Of a stretch of DNA of 64,000 bases, positions 24,501 to 36,500 are shown piece after piece. How positions within the stretch are numbered: position 1 is the stretch's first letter; every line of letters begins with the position of its first letter. The stretch comes from Candidula unifasciata (taxonomy: Eukaryota > Mollusca > Gastropoda > Stylommatophora > Geomitridae). Location of the stretch: contig CAJHNH020000228.1 in NCBI GenBank assembly GCA_905116865.2, positions 226,001 to 290,000 on the forward strand, given 5' to 3'. Below the pieces are notes generated by a model. It was given only the letters and a program-made list of their open reading frames with translations. It made no database searches and was not told the DNA's origin. Position numbers and translations under genes: made by a program.

Positions 24501-27500
24501 GTAGTAGTGTATGTAGGAGTATATAGACTAGTAGTAGTGTGTAAAGAAGTATACAGACTGGAAGTAGTATGTGCAGAAGTGTATAGACTAGTAGTAGTGT
24601 GTGTGGAAGTATATAGACTAGTAGTAGTGTGTGTGGAAGTATATAGACGGGTGGTAGTGTGTGTGGAAGTATACAGATGGGTGGTAGTGTGTGTGGAAGT
24701 ATACAGACGGGTGGTAGTGTATGTGGGAGTATATAGACTGGTGGTAGTGTATGTGGGAGTATATAGACTGGTGGTAGTGTATGTAGAAGTATATAAACTG
24801 GTGGTAGTGTATGTGGAAGTATATAAACTGGTGTGTGTGTGTGTGTGTGCATGCGTGTGTGTGTGAGCGCGCGCGCGCATGCATGCTAGTGTATGTGTGG
24901 GAGCATACATACTGGTGGTAGTGTGTAGAAGTATATAGGTTGGTGATTGAGTGTTGGATAATACAGACCAGTGGAAGTGTGTGTATATAGACCGGTGGTA
25001 GTGTGTGTGTATAAACAGACTGGTGTTAGTGTGTGGGAATATACAGACTAGTAGTAGTGTGTGCGTGGAAGTATACAGACTAGTAGTAGTGTGTGCGTGG
25101 AAGTATACAGACTGGTGGTAGTGTGTGGGAATATATATATATATATATATAGACTGGTGGTAGTGTGTGGGATTATATCTATAAACTGGTGGTAGTGTGT
25201 GGGATTATATATATAGACTGGTGGTAGTGTGTGGGATTATATATATAGACTGGTGGTAGTGTGTGGGATTATATATATAGACTGGTGGTAGTGTGTGGGA
25301 TCATATATATAGACTGGTGGTAGTGTGTGGGATTATATATATAGACTGGTGGTAGTGTGTGGGATTATATATATAGACTGGTGGTAGTGTGTGGGATTAT
25401 ATATATAGACTGGTGGTAGTGTGTGTGTGAATAAACAGACTGGTGTTAGTGTGTGGGAATATACAGACTAGTAGTAGTAGGGTGTGTGTGTGGAAGTATA
25501 TAGATTGGTGGTAGTGTGTGATACTATAGACTGGTTGTAGTGTGTGGGAGTATACAGTGTGATGGTAGTGTATGAAAGTATACAGACTGGCGGTAGTGTG
25601 TGGGAGTATATTGACTGGTAGTAGTATAAAGTCTAGTGGTACTGTGTGGCATTATACAGTCTGATGGCAGCGTGGAAGCGAACAGACTGGTAGTGTGGGA
25701 GAATTCAGACTTATGGAAGTCTGAGACAATATAGACTAATGGCAGTGTAGGAGAATACACATCAATCTCAAGGTAATATGTGAGAATACTGACATTTTGC
25801 TGATATTATGACACATACAGACTGCACAGAACATCTGCACTGTTCTCAACTTCAATGTCTCATTGGTTCACCCATGGCCCTTACAGCAGGCACAACCTGT
25901 CTACTGGACATACTGTAACTGCTGCTTTAGCTAGTCAAGAAACAACCTGTCTACTGGACATACTGTAACTGCTGCTCTAGCTAGACAAGAAACATATCTA
26001 CTGCTTACTGTAACTGCTGCTCTAGCTAGACAAGAAACATATCTACTGGACTTACTGTAACTGCTGCTCTAGCTAGACAAGAAACATATCTACTGGACAT
26101 ACTGTAACTGCTGCTCTAGCTAGACAAGAAACATATCTACTGGACATACTGTAACTGCTGCTCTAGCTAGACAAGAAACCTGTCTACTGGACATACTGTA
26201 ACTGCTGCTCTAGCTAGACAAGAAACATATCTACTGGACATACTGTAACTGCTGCTCTAGCTAGACAAGAAACATATCTACTGGACATACTGTAACTGCT
26301 GCTCTAGCTAGACAAGAAACCTGTCTACTGGACATACTGTAACTGCTGCTCTAGCTAGACAAGAAACATATCTACTGGACATACTGTAACTGCTGCTCTA
26401 GCTAGACAAGAAACATATCTACTGGACTTACTTAACTGCTGCTCTAAGTAGACAAGAAACCTGTCTACTGGACATACTGTAACTGCTGACCTAGCTTGTC
26501 AAGAAACAACCTGTCTACTGGACATACTGTAACTGCTGCTCTAGCTAGACAAGAAACCTGTCAACTGGACTTACTGTAACTGCTGCTCTAGCTAGACAAG
26601 AAACAACCTGTCTACTTGACATACTGTAACTGCTGCTCTAGCCAATCAAACTGTGTAGCTGTAGCTATCCAATTCAAGTGAGTCAATACTAGTCCAGTTA
26701 ATCAAGATGTAACTGCTGGGCTTGCCAGTCAAAGTAACTTGCAGTGCCCATTAAAAACAATCAGCTGTCAGTCTAGCTAATGCACCTAGCCAATCACAAA
26801 CAAGTGACATTTTTATCTGGGAAACAGTCAACGCATACATGCCAATAAAAGTATGTAACTGTCTCGCCAATGAAGCTGTAGGAATCCACCTAGCATGAGG
26901 AATGGACAAATCTGCCTAGGAACAATCTAGGAAAACAGTGCAAATGTTCTGTTGTGTCTGGGTCCTAGAGAAAGCGTTTGACAAAAGCATGAAAGTCTGG
27001 CCATGTTTCCACTCTCAAGCTTGTGGTCATGTGGTAACCTTAAGCTGCAACACGCGGACATCCTTGCAGTCAAACCCAGAACCGGCCCGTGGTCTGGTTG
27101 CTGGGCCTGACTCTAACTACTGGTGTCAACAATGGCACAGCTCTGACCATGCAACAGATCTGAGATGTGCCATCAACTCTCAGACAAGTGGCACCTAACA
27201 GTGACAAGGTTACCTCTGGCATCAAACTGATCCCACTACCATCTAAACAGTGCCATAAACTGTGGATTTCTGAGATGGTCTGCAGAAGTTGAACAATCCA
27301 GACTTAACTAACAAGTTGACGCAACAGCCAGGAGAGATGGACAGGCTGGGCTCCCAGTGGTTGGGGGCAGTAGGACAGGCTGGGCCCCCAGTGGTTGGGG
27401 GCAGGAGGACAGGTGACAACCTGGGAACCCAGTGGTTGGGGGCAGTAGGACAGGTGACAGGCTGGGCTCCCAGTGGTTGGGGGCAGTAGGTCAGGTGACA

Positions 27501-30500
27501 AGCTGGGAACCCAGTGGTTGGGGGCAGTAGGACAGGTGACAGGCTGGGCTCCCAGTGGTTGGGGGTAGGAGGACAGGTGACAGGCTGGGCTCCCAGTGGT
27601 TGGGGGCAGTAGGACAGGTGACAGGCTGGGAACCCAGTGGTTGGGGGCAGTAGGTCAGGTGACAGGCTGGGCTCCCAGTGGTTGAGGGCATAAGGTCAGG
27701 TGACAGGCTGGGAACCCAGTGGTTGAGGGCAGTAGGTCAGGTGACAGGCTGGGAACCCAGTGGTTGGGGTCAGTAGGACAGGTGACAGACTGGGCTCCCA
27801 GTGGTTGGGGGCAGTAGGTCAGGTGACAGGCTGGGAACCCAGTGGTTGAGGGAAGTAGGTCAGGTGACAGGCTGGAAACCCATTGGTTGGGGGCAGTAGG
27901 ACAGGTGACAGGCTGGGAACCCAGTGGTTGGGTGCAGTAGGACAGGTGACAGGCTGGGCTCCCAGTAGTTGGGGGCAGTAGGACAGGTGACAGGCTGGGG
28001 ACCCAGTGGTTGGGGGCAGTAGGACAGGTGACAGGCTTGGAACCCAGTGGTTGGGGGCAGTAGGACAGGTGACAGGCTGGGCTTCCAGTGGTTGGAGGCA
28101 GTAGGACAGGTGACAGGCTGATAACCCATTGGTTAGGGGGAGTAGAACAGGTGACAGGCTGGGAACCCAGTGGTTGGGGGCAGTAGGACAGGTGACAGGC
28201 TGGGAACCCAGTGGTTGGGGGCAGTAGGACAGGTGACAGGCTGGGAACCCAGTGGTTGGGGGCAGTAGGACAGGTGACAGGCTGGGAACCCAGTGGTTGG
28301 GGGCAGTAGGACAGGCAAATTGGGAGATAAAAGTGGTGAGAAAATACTCAGCCAATGAGACCTGGGACTGCCCTGTGGTCCCCTGAAACTGCTGCTGAAA
28401 GTACAACCACATAGATGAGTCAGCCAGAGAACCAACATGACACAGGCATGCTGACAACACAACAAGCAACAGTACTGCACCTGTTGTGATCCGGGCCCAT
28501 GATGTGATATTTGTAGTCGGTGTTGATTCTCCTTGTATTTAGAAACTGGTGCAGACGTGACTTGGCATTCTCCATTGTCCAGTTACCATGGATCTCCATG
28601 TTAAAGTCACAGTCCTCTGACTTCATGTGGCAGGGAAGAAACAGACAAGACAGACAAGATAAACCCTTCATTCTTAATTAATGAATTCATGAATATAGGT
28701 CAACACATAATGTCAGCCAATGATTACATTATTAGTCTATAACAATATGTGATGTTCTCAGCCAATGACTGCTTCGGTCTATGATATGTCAGTCAATAAC
28801 TGCATGGGTCTATGGTATGTCAGCCAATGACTGCACAGGTCTACGATATGTCAGCCAATTTTTGCACATGTCTATGATATGTCAGCCAATGACTGCATGT
28901 CTATTATGTGTCAGCCAATGATTGCATGGGTCTATGATATGACAGCCAATAACTGCATGGGTCTATGATATGTCAGCCAATAATTGCATGTCTATGATAC
29001 ATCAGCCAATAATTGCATGTCTATGATATGTCAGCCAATAATTGCATGTCTATGATATGTCAGCCAGTAATTGCATGTCTATGATATGTCAGCCAATAAT
29101 TGCATGTCTATGATATGTCAGCCAATTATTGCATGTCTATGATATGTCAGCCAATAACTGCATGTCTATGATATGTCAGCCAATAATTGCAAGTCTATGA
29201 TATGTCAGCCAAAGATTGCACAGGTCTATGATATGTCAGCCTATGATTGCATGTCTATGATATGTCAGCCAATGATTGCATGGGTCCATGAAATTTTTCA
29301 ACCTGACTGCATGGGTCTATGATATGTCAGCCAATGACTGCATGGGTCTATGATATGTCAGCCAATGACTGCATGGGTCTATGATATGTCAGCCAATGAC
29401 TGCATGGGTCTATGATATGTCAGCCAATGATTGCATGGGTCTATGATATGTCAGCCAATGATTGCATGGGTCTATGATATGTCAGCCAATGACTGCATGG
29501 GTCTATGATATGTCAGGCCAATTTATAAAGATCAATGTTTCATCAGATTCAATTTCATATTCATCCACCATCATCCTCACACTTAGACACCGCTCTTCGT
29601 GTATTCACTCTCTGATTCTTACAATGAGTTCTTTATTAAGAACAAAAATTGGATGTTCCAGCCCAGCATCATTGTCAATATTTTCCACACTCGTTTCGAA
29701 TCATGAATACCACCTCATACAACAGATAAATATTCATTCTCAAAAACAATTATCAGTTCAGTTTAAGTTTGCATAGTAAAAAAAAAATGTTTTAATGATT
29801 TTCCTACACTTTAATGTTACTGTTATTTAATGGAGTATTTGCATCAAATGTTATTTCAGGGCAGACTGAGCACTATTAGTGGACCCTAAAATAGCAGCGT
29901 ATAACAGAATGGTACCCAAAAACAATTTACTAAATTGTCTAGCTCTTTTAGCCATTACTTTCGAAAATTGTCTAGTCACAAATGAGTGTTTTAATGAATG
30001 TTTAACTGCAGTGCACACAAGAGTGGACAACTATGCAGATGTGTGGTTATTTGTTGTCTGCAATCATGCTGTAGCACATGGTTTACACAATGTATTCCCA
30101 ACATTCTTTGGACAGCTAAAATTACTCATTCCTTTATTTGTGAAGAGGTTAAGACTCGAAGACAGCTAATCCCAAACATCAGAAAGAAGCAGTCATAATT
30201 GTTTGGAAAAAAAAGTAGGAAAGATAAATTAGAACTTGTGGCTACTAGAAAAGTTCAAGAAAAGAGAGAATGCAGATAGAGCAGGGAAAAGGGTCAGCCC
30301 ACAAATGGATACATCGTGATAGCACAAGATATGGGCCCATATCAGGCAGCAAGCCAGTTCATGATGATGTATGTGTGTTTGTATACATGTAATTGCTGCT
30401 GACTGGAAGTGTGGACCGAGTTGCAACGGTCTTGGAGACAGTGTATGTACAAAGTTATGTACAAACAGAATGCTTCATTCACTGAAAGCATTCCTTATCA

Positions 30501-33500
30501 GATAGTGGTGTCTCCTCATTAGTAATGAGTCACCTTTCATAACTGTGAACACCACAATTCTTTACATTTTAAAGCTCAATGTAAAATCATACACTTTTGA
30601 AAATACTGTGTCAGTTCGTAAGTGAAATGTATACATAAGGAACTCAGGCCCAGTTCCACCCACCTACACACTTATAATTGACAGAGTCAGGCCAGGACCC
30701 TGCGATTGGATGTTCATTCTGCATCTTAACCTTCGAGACAAGCAAGCTGAAGAGGCAGGGGTGTCAGCTTGGTCGACGCTCTTACCGGCGACCATGCGTG
30801 CTCTATATTACAGGATGTGAGCGCCCATTACATGTACAACTGGCCCTAACCCAAACTCACCCTGACACTGAACCTAGGTCCTATGAGAGAGTGCATTCTA
30901 CAACAGTACACAGGGATACCCCTCTAACCTTGAGCAACGTTGACCAGCCTAACCAAGCATCAATCAAAGGTGACCTAGTGTGTACATGGGCAGAGCTGGG
31001 CATGAGTTCGTTATTTGTTCCAGTAAAATTCCCCCTATCATCTATGAAAGTGCATATATTTCTGTTATTTCCAACTGTGCAAGTGAGTAGATTCAGCAGA
31101 ATAGGAACAGAACACATAAAACATGGACATCATTGTCACTGACAGAGTGCTGGTGGTCAAGGCTGGGATTTTGTTCATGTGGACTTCTAGTAATTTCCCA
31201 TGATGTCTGGGTAGTGTTGAAAAACTGAATACAAACACAGATGGACAAGACAATAACAGCAAAAACACAACCAAGAAGCATGTTGGTCGAACCTCTTCCA
31301 GCTTCCTCTTTTCTGCTATTCTGTCCATGTACTCTACCGGGGGTCCGCGCTGATATGCTGGAAACTCTCGTTGAGGTCCATCAGGTCTGTCACTTGGAAC
31401 TACAAGATTCACAGACTTGAGTTAACAAATACAACCAGACAGTAAACAAATGGGTCTACACAGTAAACAAACACGGACAGTCAGTAAACAAATAGGTCCA
31501 CACAGTAAACAAACAGGACCACACAGTAAACAAATATGGACTCACAAGTGAATCATTAATATGCTTCTGGCCTGCTAAATGTATGTGGTTGAAAGTATTT
31601 CTCATAAGGATGATCTCGTTTGTTGTCCAGGTATCCGATCTGTGTTTCTTCAGTTTTCCTGTGTTATTCATAGCCTTAAGAATTGTAATCACTCATCCTC
31701 CTTTATGCAGAGGGCAAGAGGACACTGATTATTTTAGGCTCACTGGTTGTATCTATCTGGTCTGGGTTGGTGACTAAAACCTGAAGCTGGACTTGCAAAT
31801 CATGACCAAAATTTGTTAAAGATGTCATAAGATAAAACATCCAAACAGCAGGAAAATGCCCAAGGGCAAAAACTGGAATGTGTGGGTGCCTGGACAAGTA
31901 CCACAAGGACAAAAACTGGAATGTTTGAGCACCTGAACAAGTACCACAGGGATGAAAAGTGGAATGTTTGGGTGCCTGGACAAGTACCACAAGGACAAAA
32001 ACCGGAATGTGTGGGTGACTGGACAAGTACCACAAGGACAAAAACTGGAATGTTTGGGTGCCTGGACAAGTACCACAAGGACAAAAACTGGAATGTTTGG
32101 GTGCCTGGACAAGTACCACAAGGACAAAAACTGGAATGTGTGGGTGCCTGGACAAGTACCACAAGGACAAAAACTGTAATGTGTGGGTGCCTGGACAAGT
32201 ACCACAAGGACAAAAACTGGAATGTCTGGATGCCTGGACAAGTACCACAAGGACAAAAACTGGAATGTCTGGGTGCCTGGACAAGTACCACAAGGACAAA
32301 AACTGAAATGTTTGGGTGCCTGGACAAGTACCACAAGGACAAAAACTGGAATGTTTGGGTGTCTGGACAAGTACCACAAGGACAGAAACTGGAATGTGTG
32401 GGTGCCTGGACAAGTACCACAAGGACAAAAACTGGAATGTTTGGGTGCCTGGACAAGTACCACAAGGACAAAAGCTACAAGTCTGACAGTTCAAAACAAA
32501 TAAACATGTGAGAAAGTGAAGCTGTTACTGACCCTGTATCCGCATATGTGGAGCTAGAGTACCTCCAGGAAGGATGCCTGATGATCCCTCAAAGGCTGCA
32601 CCACCGGTGGTATGCTCCTGTGCTGGTTCCATAGCTGCTCCACTCCCTCCAGACAGCTGCAAATTTTATAGTGGCCATAACTAAATTTTAGTTTGCAAAC
32701 TTTTTTTTTGTGGTGTCTTTATTTCTGATTTGAAATTCTGTTGCCCTTTGTAAATATAATCATACCTAACACATCTCAACTAGGCAGCTGTAGCCAGTAG
32801 CAAAGATGTTGCGGCCACTGCCCAAAAAATGCCACCAAAAAGCAGTAACAATTAGAAAACTGACCACCCTGGGGTGACAGGGTTTAACTCCCTGTATGGG
32901 CTCCGCAGACCCTGTGTAGAGAGGGGGGAGGAGAATAGACAAATGCCTCTTTAACAAGCAATAGGAAGTCGTTCCTTTCAAGTGGGAGTGCACCTGTCAG
33001 AGAGATAGGGAACCAACAATCTGAATACAACTAAGCCACATCTGTCAAATGGATATGCAAGCAAAACCCAAGTTCTGAAACAAGTTTAAAAGTTCAGAAA
33101 TGGGCAAACAACCAAAACTTTCCACCAGTTTACAGAAGGTGCCTGCAAAGAAGAAGGCTAAACCATGAGCTTCAACAACAACTGTTGTTTTAAACCACAG
33201 TCCAACAATGAATCTTTTCAACTGGCCAGCACAGGCCTAGCAAGTTGCCTGTAGATCGCTGCCAGCTGTATTGTAACAATGATGCTTCTATGCTGGGGTT
33301 CAACCTCTGGCCCCTGATGATTGACATTTTCAACATTTTGACTCCTGTGTCAACTTATTTGAACTGCCGTTTTGAACCATAGGTTCCCACAATTATGATT
33401 TTTTTTTACACAAGGGTTCTCACAATTATTATTTGTTAAACAAGGGTTCCCACAATTATTATTTGTTAGACAAAGGTTCTCACAATTATTATTTGTTACC

Positions 33501-36500
33501 CACAATTATTATTTGTTAAACAAGGGTCACCACAATTATTATTTGTTAAACAAGGGTCCCCACAATTATTATTTGTTAAACAAGGGTCCCCACAATTATT
33601 ATTTGTTAAACAAAGGGTTCTCACAATTATTATTTGAAACCACACCACAGGTTCCAACAAATGTTATTATAAATCAGGGGTTCTCACAATTATTATTTGT
33701 TAAACAAGGGTCCCCACAATTATTATTTGAAACCACACCACAGGTTCCAACAAATGTTATTATAAATCAGGGGTTCTCACAATTATTATTTTAAACCAAG
33801 GGTTCTCGCAATTATTATTCTACATCACACCATGGGTTCTAACAACTGTTATAAACTATTGGTTCTGGCAACTCTTGTTATCTGAGAGATGGTGATCTCT
33901 GTTGTTATCTGAGAGATGGTGATCTGTGTTGTTATCTGAGAGGTGGTGATCTGTGTTGTTATCTGAGAGATGGTGATCCGTGTTGTTATCTGAGAGATGG
34001 TGATCCGTGTTGCTATCTGAGAGATGGTGATCTGTGTTGTTATCTGAGAGATGGTGATCTGTGTTGTTATCTGAGAGATGGTGATCTGTGTTGTTATCTG
34101 AGAGATGGTGATCTGTGTTGTTATCTGAGAGATGGTGATCTGTGTTGTTATCTGAGAGATGGTGATCTGTGTTGTTATCTGAGAGGTGGTGATCTGTGTT
34201 GTTATCTGAGAGATGGTGATCTGTGTTGTTATCTGAGAGATGGTGATCTGTGTTGTTATCTGAGAGGTGGTGATCTGTGAGGTGGTGATCTGTGTTGTTA
34301 TCTGAGAGATGGTGATCTGTGTTGTTATCTGAGAGATGGTGATCTGTGCTGTTATCTGCGAGGTGGTGATCTGTGTTGTTATCTGAGAGGTGGTGATCTG
34401 CGTTGTTATCTGAGAGATTGTGATCTGTGTTGCTATCTGAGAGATGGTGATCTGTGTTGTTATCTTAGAGATGGTGGTGTTGTGATATGAGAGGTGGTTA
34501 TCTGTGTTGTTATCTGAAAGGTAGCGATCTGTGTTGTTTTCTGAGAGGTGGTGATCTGTGTTGTTATCTGAGAGGTGGTGGTGTTGTGATATGTGAGGTG
34601 ATGATCTGTGTTGTGATGGTCTGTGAGGTGGTAGTCTGTGTTGTGATATGTGAGGTGGTGGTCTGTGAGGTGGTAGTCTGTGTTGTGGTATGTGAGGTGG
34701 TGATCTGTGGTGTGGTATGTGAGGTGGTGATCTGTGGTGTGATATGTGAGATGATGATCTGTGATGTGACATGTGAGGTGATTTTTCTGTAAGATGGTGA
34801 TGTTAGATAAAATATGTGAGGTGGTCTCAGATGTAATTTGTGAAGATTATCTGTGGTGTGATGTCTGATTTTAGATGTAGAGTGACTATGTGTGAGGAGT
34901 TGATCTCTGAGGTAATAATAACCTGCAAAGCAGTGACTACTTAGATGGCGATCTGTAACACAAATGTGGTGAGATGATAATCAGTGAGGTGTTCTGGTGA
35001 AACAATAGTACAATTTGTTGGTAAGGTAATAAACACAAAGTTTTGCTCACTGAAATGTCCTGTTAAGAAAATAATTTGTGAGGTGAGGAATGAGAGAAAG
35101 ATGACAAACCAGGCTTGCAGGAACCTCACTAGCAGCGATTCGGCCAATTCGAACCAAGTACTGGAGAAAGTCCTTCGCAGCATTAGCCTGGGCATCTTTC
35201 TTGTTGGTGGAGTTGCCCACAGCAACGTAGTCAAATGAGTCTATGCGGAGCTGCAACACAACACAAACATAATAAATCAGAAAGCTGACTGATGCAACAC
35301 TTCACACATGCTGTACAGCACCGCAATTAGTAAAAATGACAGCAGACACCAGAACACACAAGCTATGCCTGCATATTATGGCACTCATGGCAGTCACCTG
35401 GTTTCCCCATGCAATCATTCAGGGTACATCATGATCATTATGTCATGATGATTATACATCAGGTAGATCTTGTAATCTACCTTCATGTTGTACTTTTATA
35501 TGTCCAACTGTTTGTTTTAGTCTAGTCCTCCATGTTGTGCCTTTATATGTCAGGTAGGGCTTGCAGTCTAGTCCTCCATGTTGTAACTTTATGTGTCAGG
35601 TAGGGCTTGCAGTCTAGTCCTACATGTTGTGCCTTTTTATGTCAGGTAGGGCTTGCAGTCTAGTCCTCCATGTTGTAACTTTATATGTCAGGCAGGGCTT
35701 GCAGTCTAGTCCTCCATGTTGTACCTTTATATGTCAGGTAGGACTTGCAGTCTAGTCCTCCATGTTGTAACTTTATATGTCAGGTAAGGCTTGCAGTCTA
35801 GTCCTCCATGTTGTAACTTAATATGTCAGGTAGGGCTTGCAGTCTAGTCCTCCATGTTGTACCTTTATATGTCAGGTAGGGCTTGCAGTCTAGTCCTCCA
35901 TGTTGTAACTTTATATGTCAGGTAGGGCTTGCAGTCTAGTCCTCCATGTTGCACCTTTATATGTCAGGTAGGGCTTGCAGTAAAGTCCTCCATGTTGTAA
36001 CTTTATATGTCAGGTAAGGCTTGCAGTCTAGTCCTCCATGTTGTAACTTTATATGTCAGGTAGGGCTTGCAGTAAAGTCCTCCATGTTGTAACTTTATAT
36101 GTCAGGTAAGGCTTGCAGTCTAGTCCTCCATGTTGTAACTTTATATGTCAGGTAGGGCTTGCAGTCTAGTCCTCCATCTTGTAACTTTATATGTCAGGTA
36201 GGGCTTGCATTCTAGTCCTCCATGTTGTAACTTTATATATGTCAGGTAAGGCTTGCAGTCTAGTCCTCCATGTTGTAACTTTATATGTCAGGTAAGGCTT
36301 GCAGTCTAGTCCTCCATGTTGCGCCTTTATATGTCAGGTAGGGCTTGCAGTCTAGTCCTCCATGTTGTAACTTTATATGTCAGGTAAGGCTTGCAGTCTA
36401 GTCCTCCATGTTGCGCCTTTATATGTCAGGTAGGGCTTGCAGTCTAGTCCTCCATGTTGTAACTTTATATGTCAGGTAGGGCTTGCAGTCTAGTCCTCCA

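Noticed and set aside
29879..30169. 96-codon plus open frame in intron 4
   Set aside because: No recognisable motif, no splice signals, and composition like the surrounding non-coding DNA.
33849..34772. 307-codon minus open frame
   Set aside because: The 27-base unit is a multiple of three, so stops never appear. It lies inside DHX9 intron 2.
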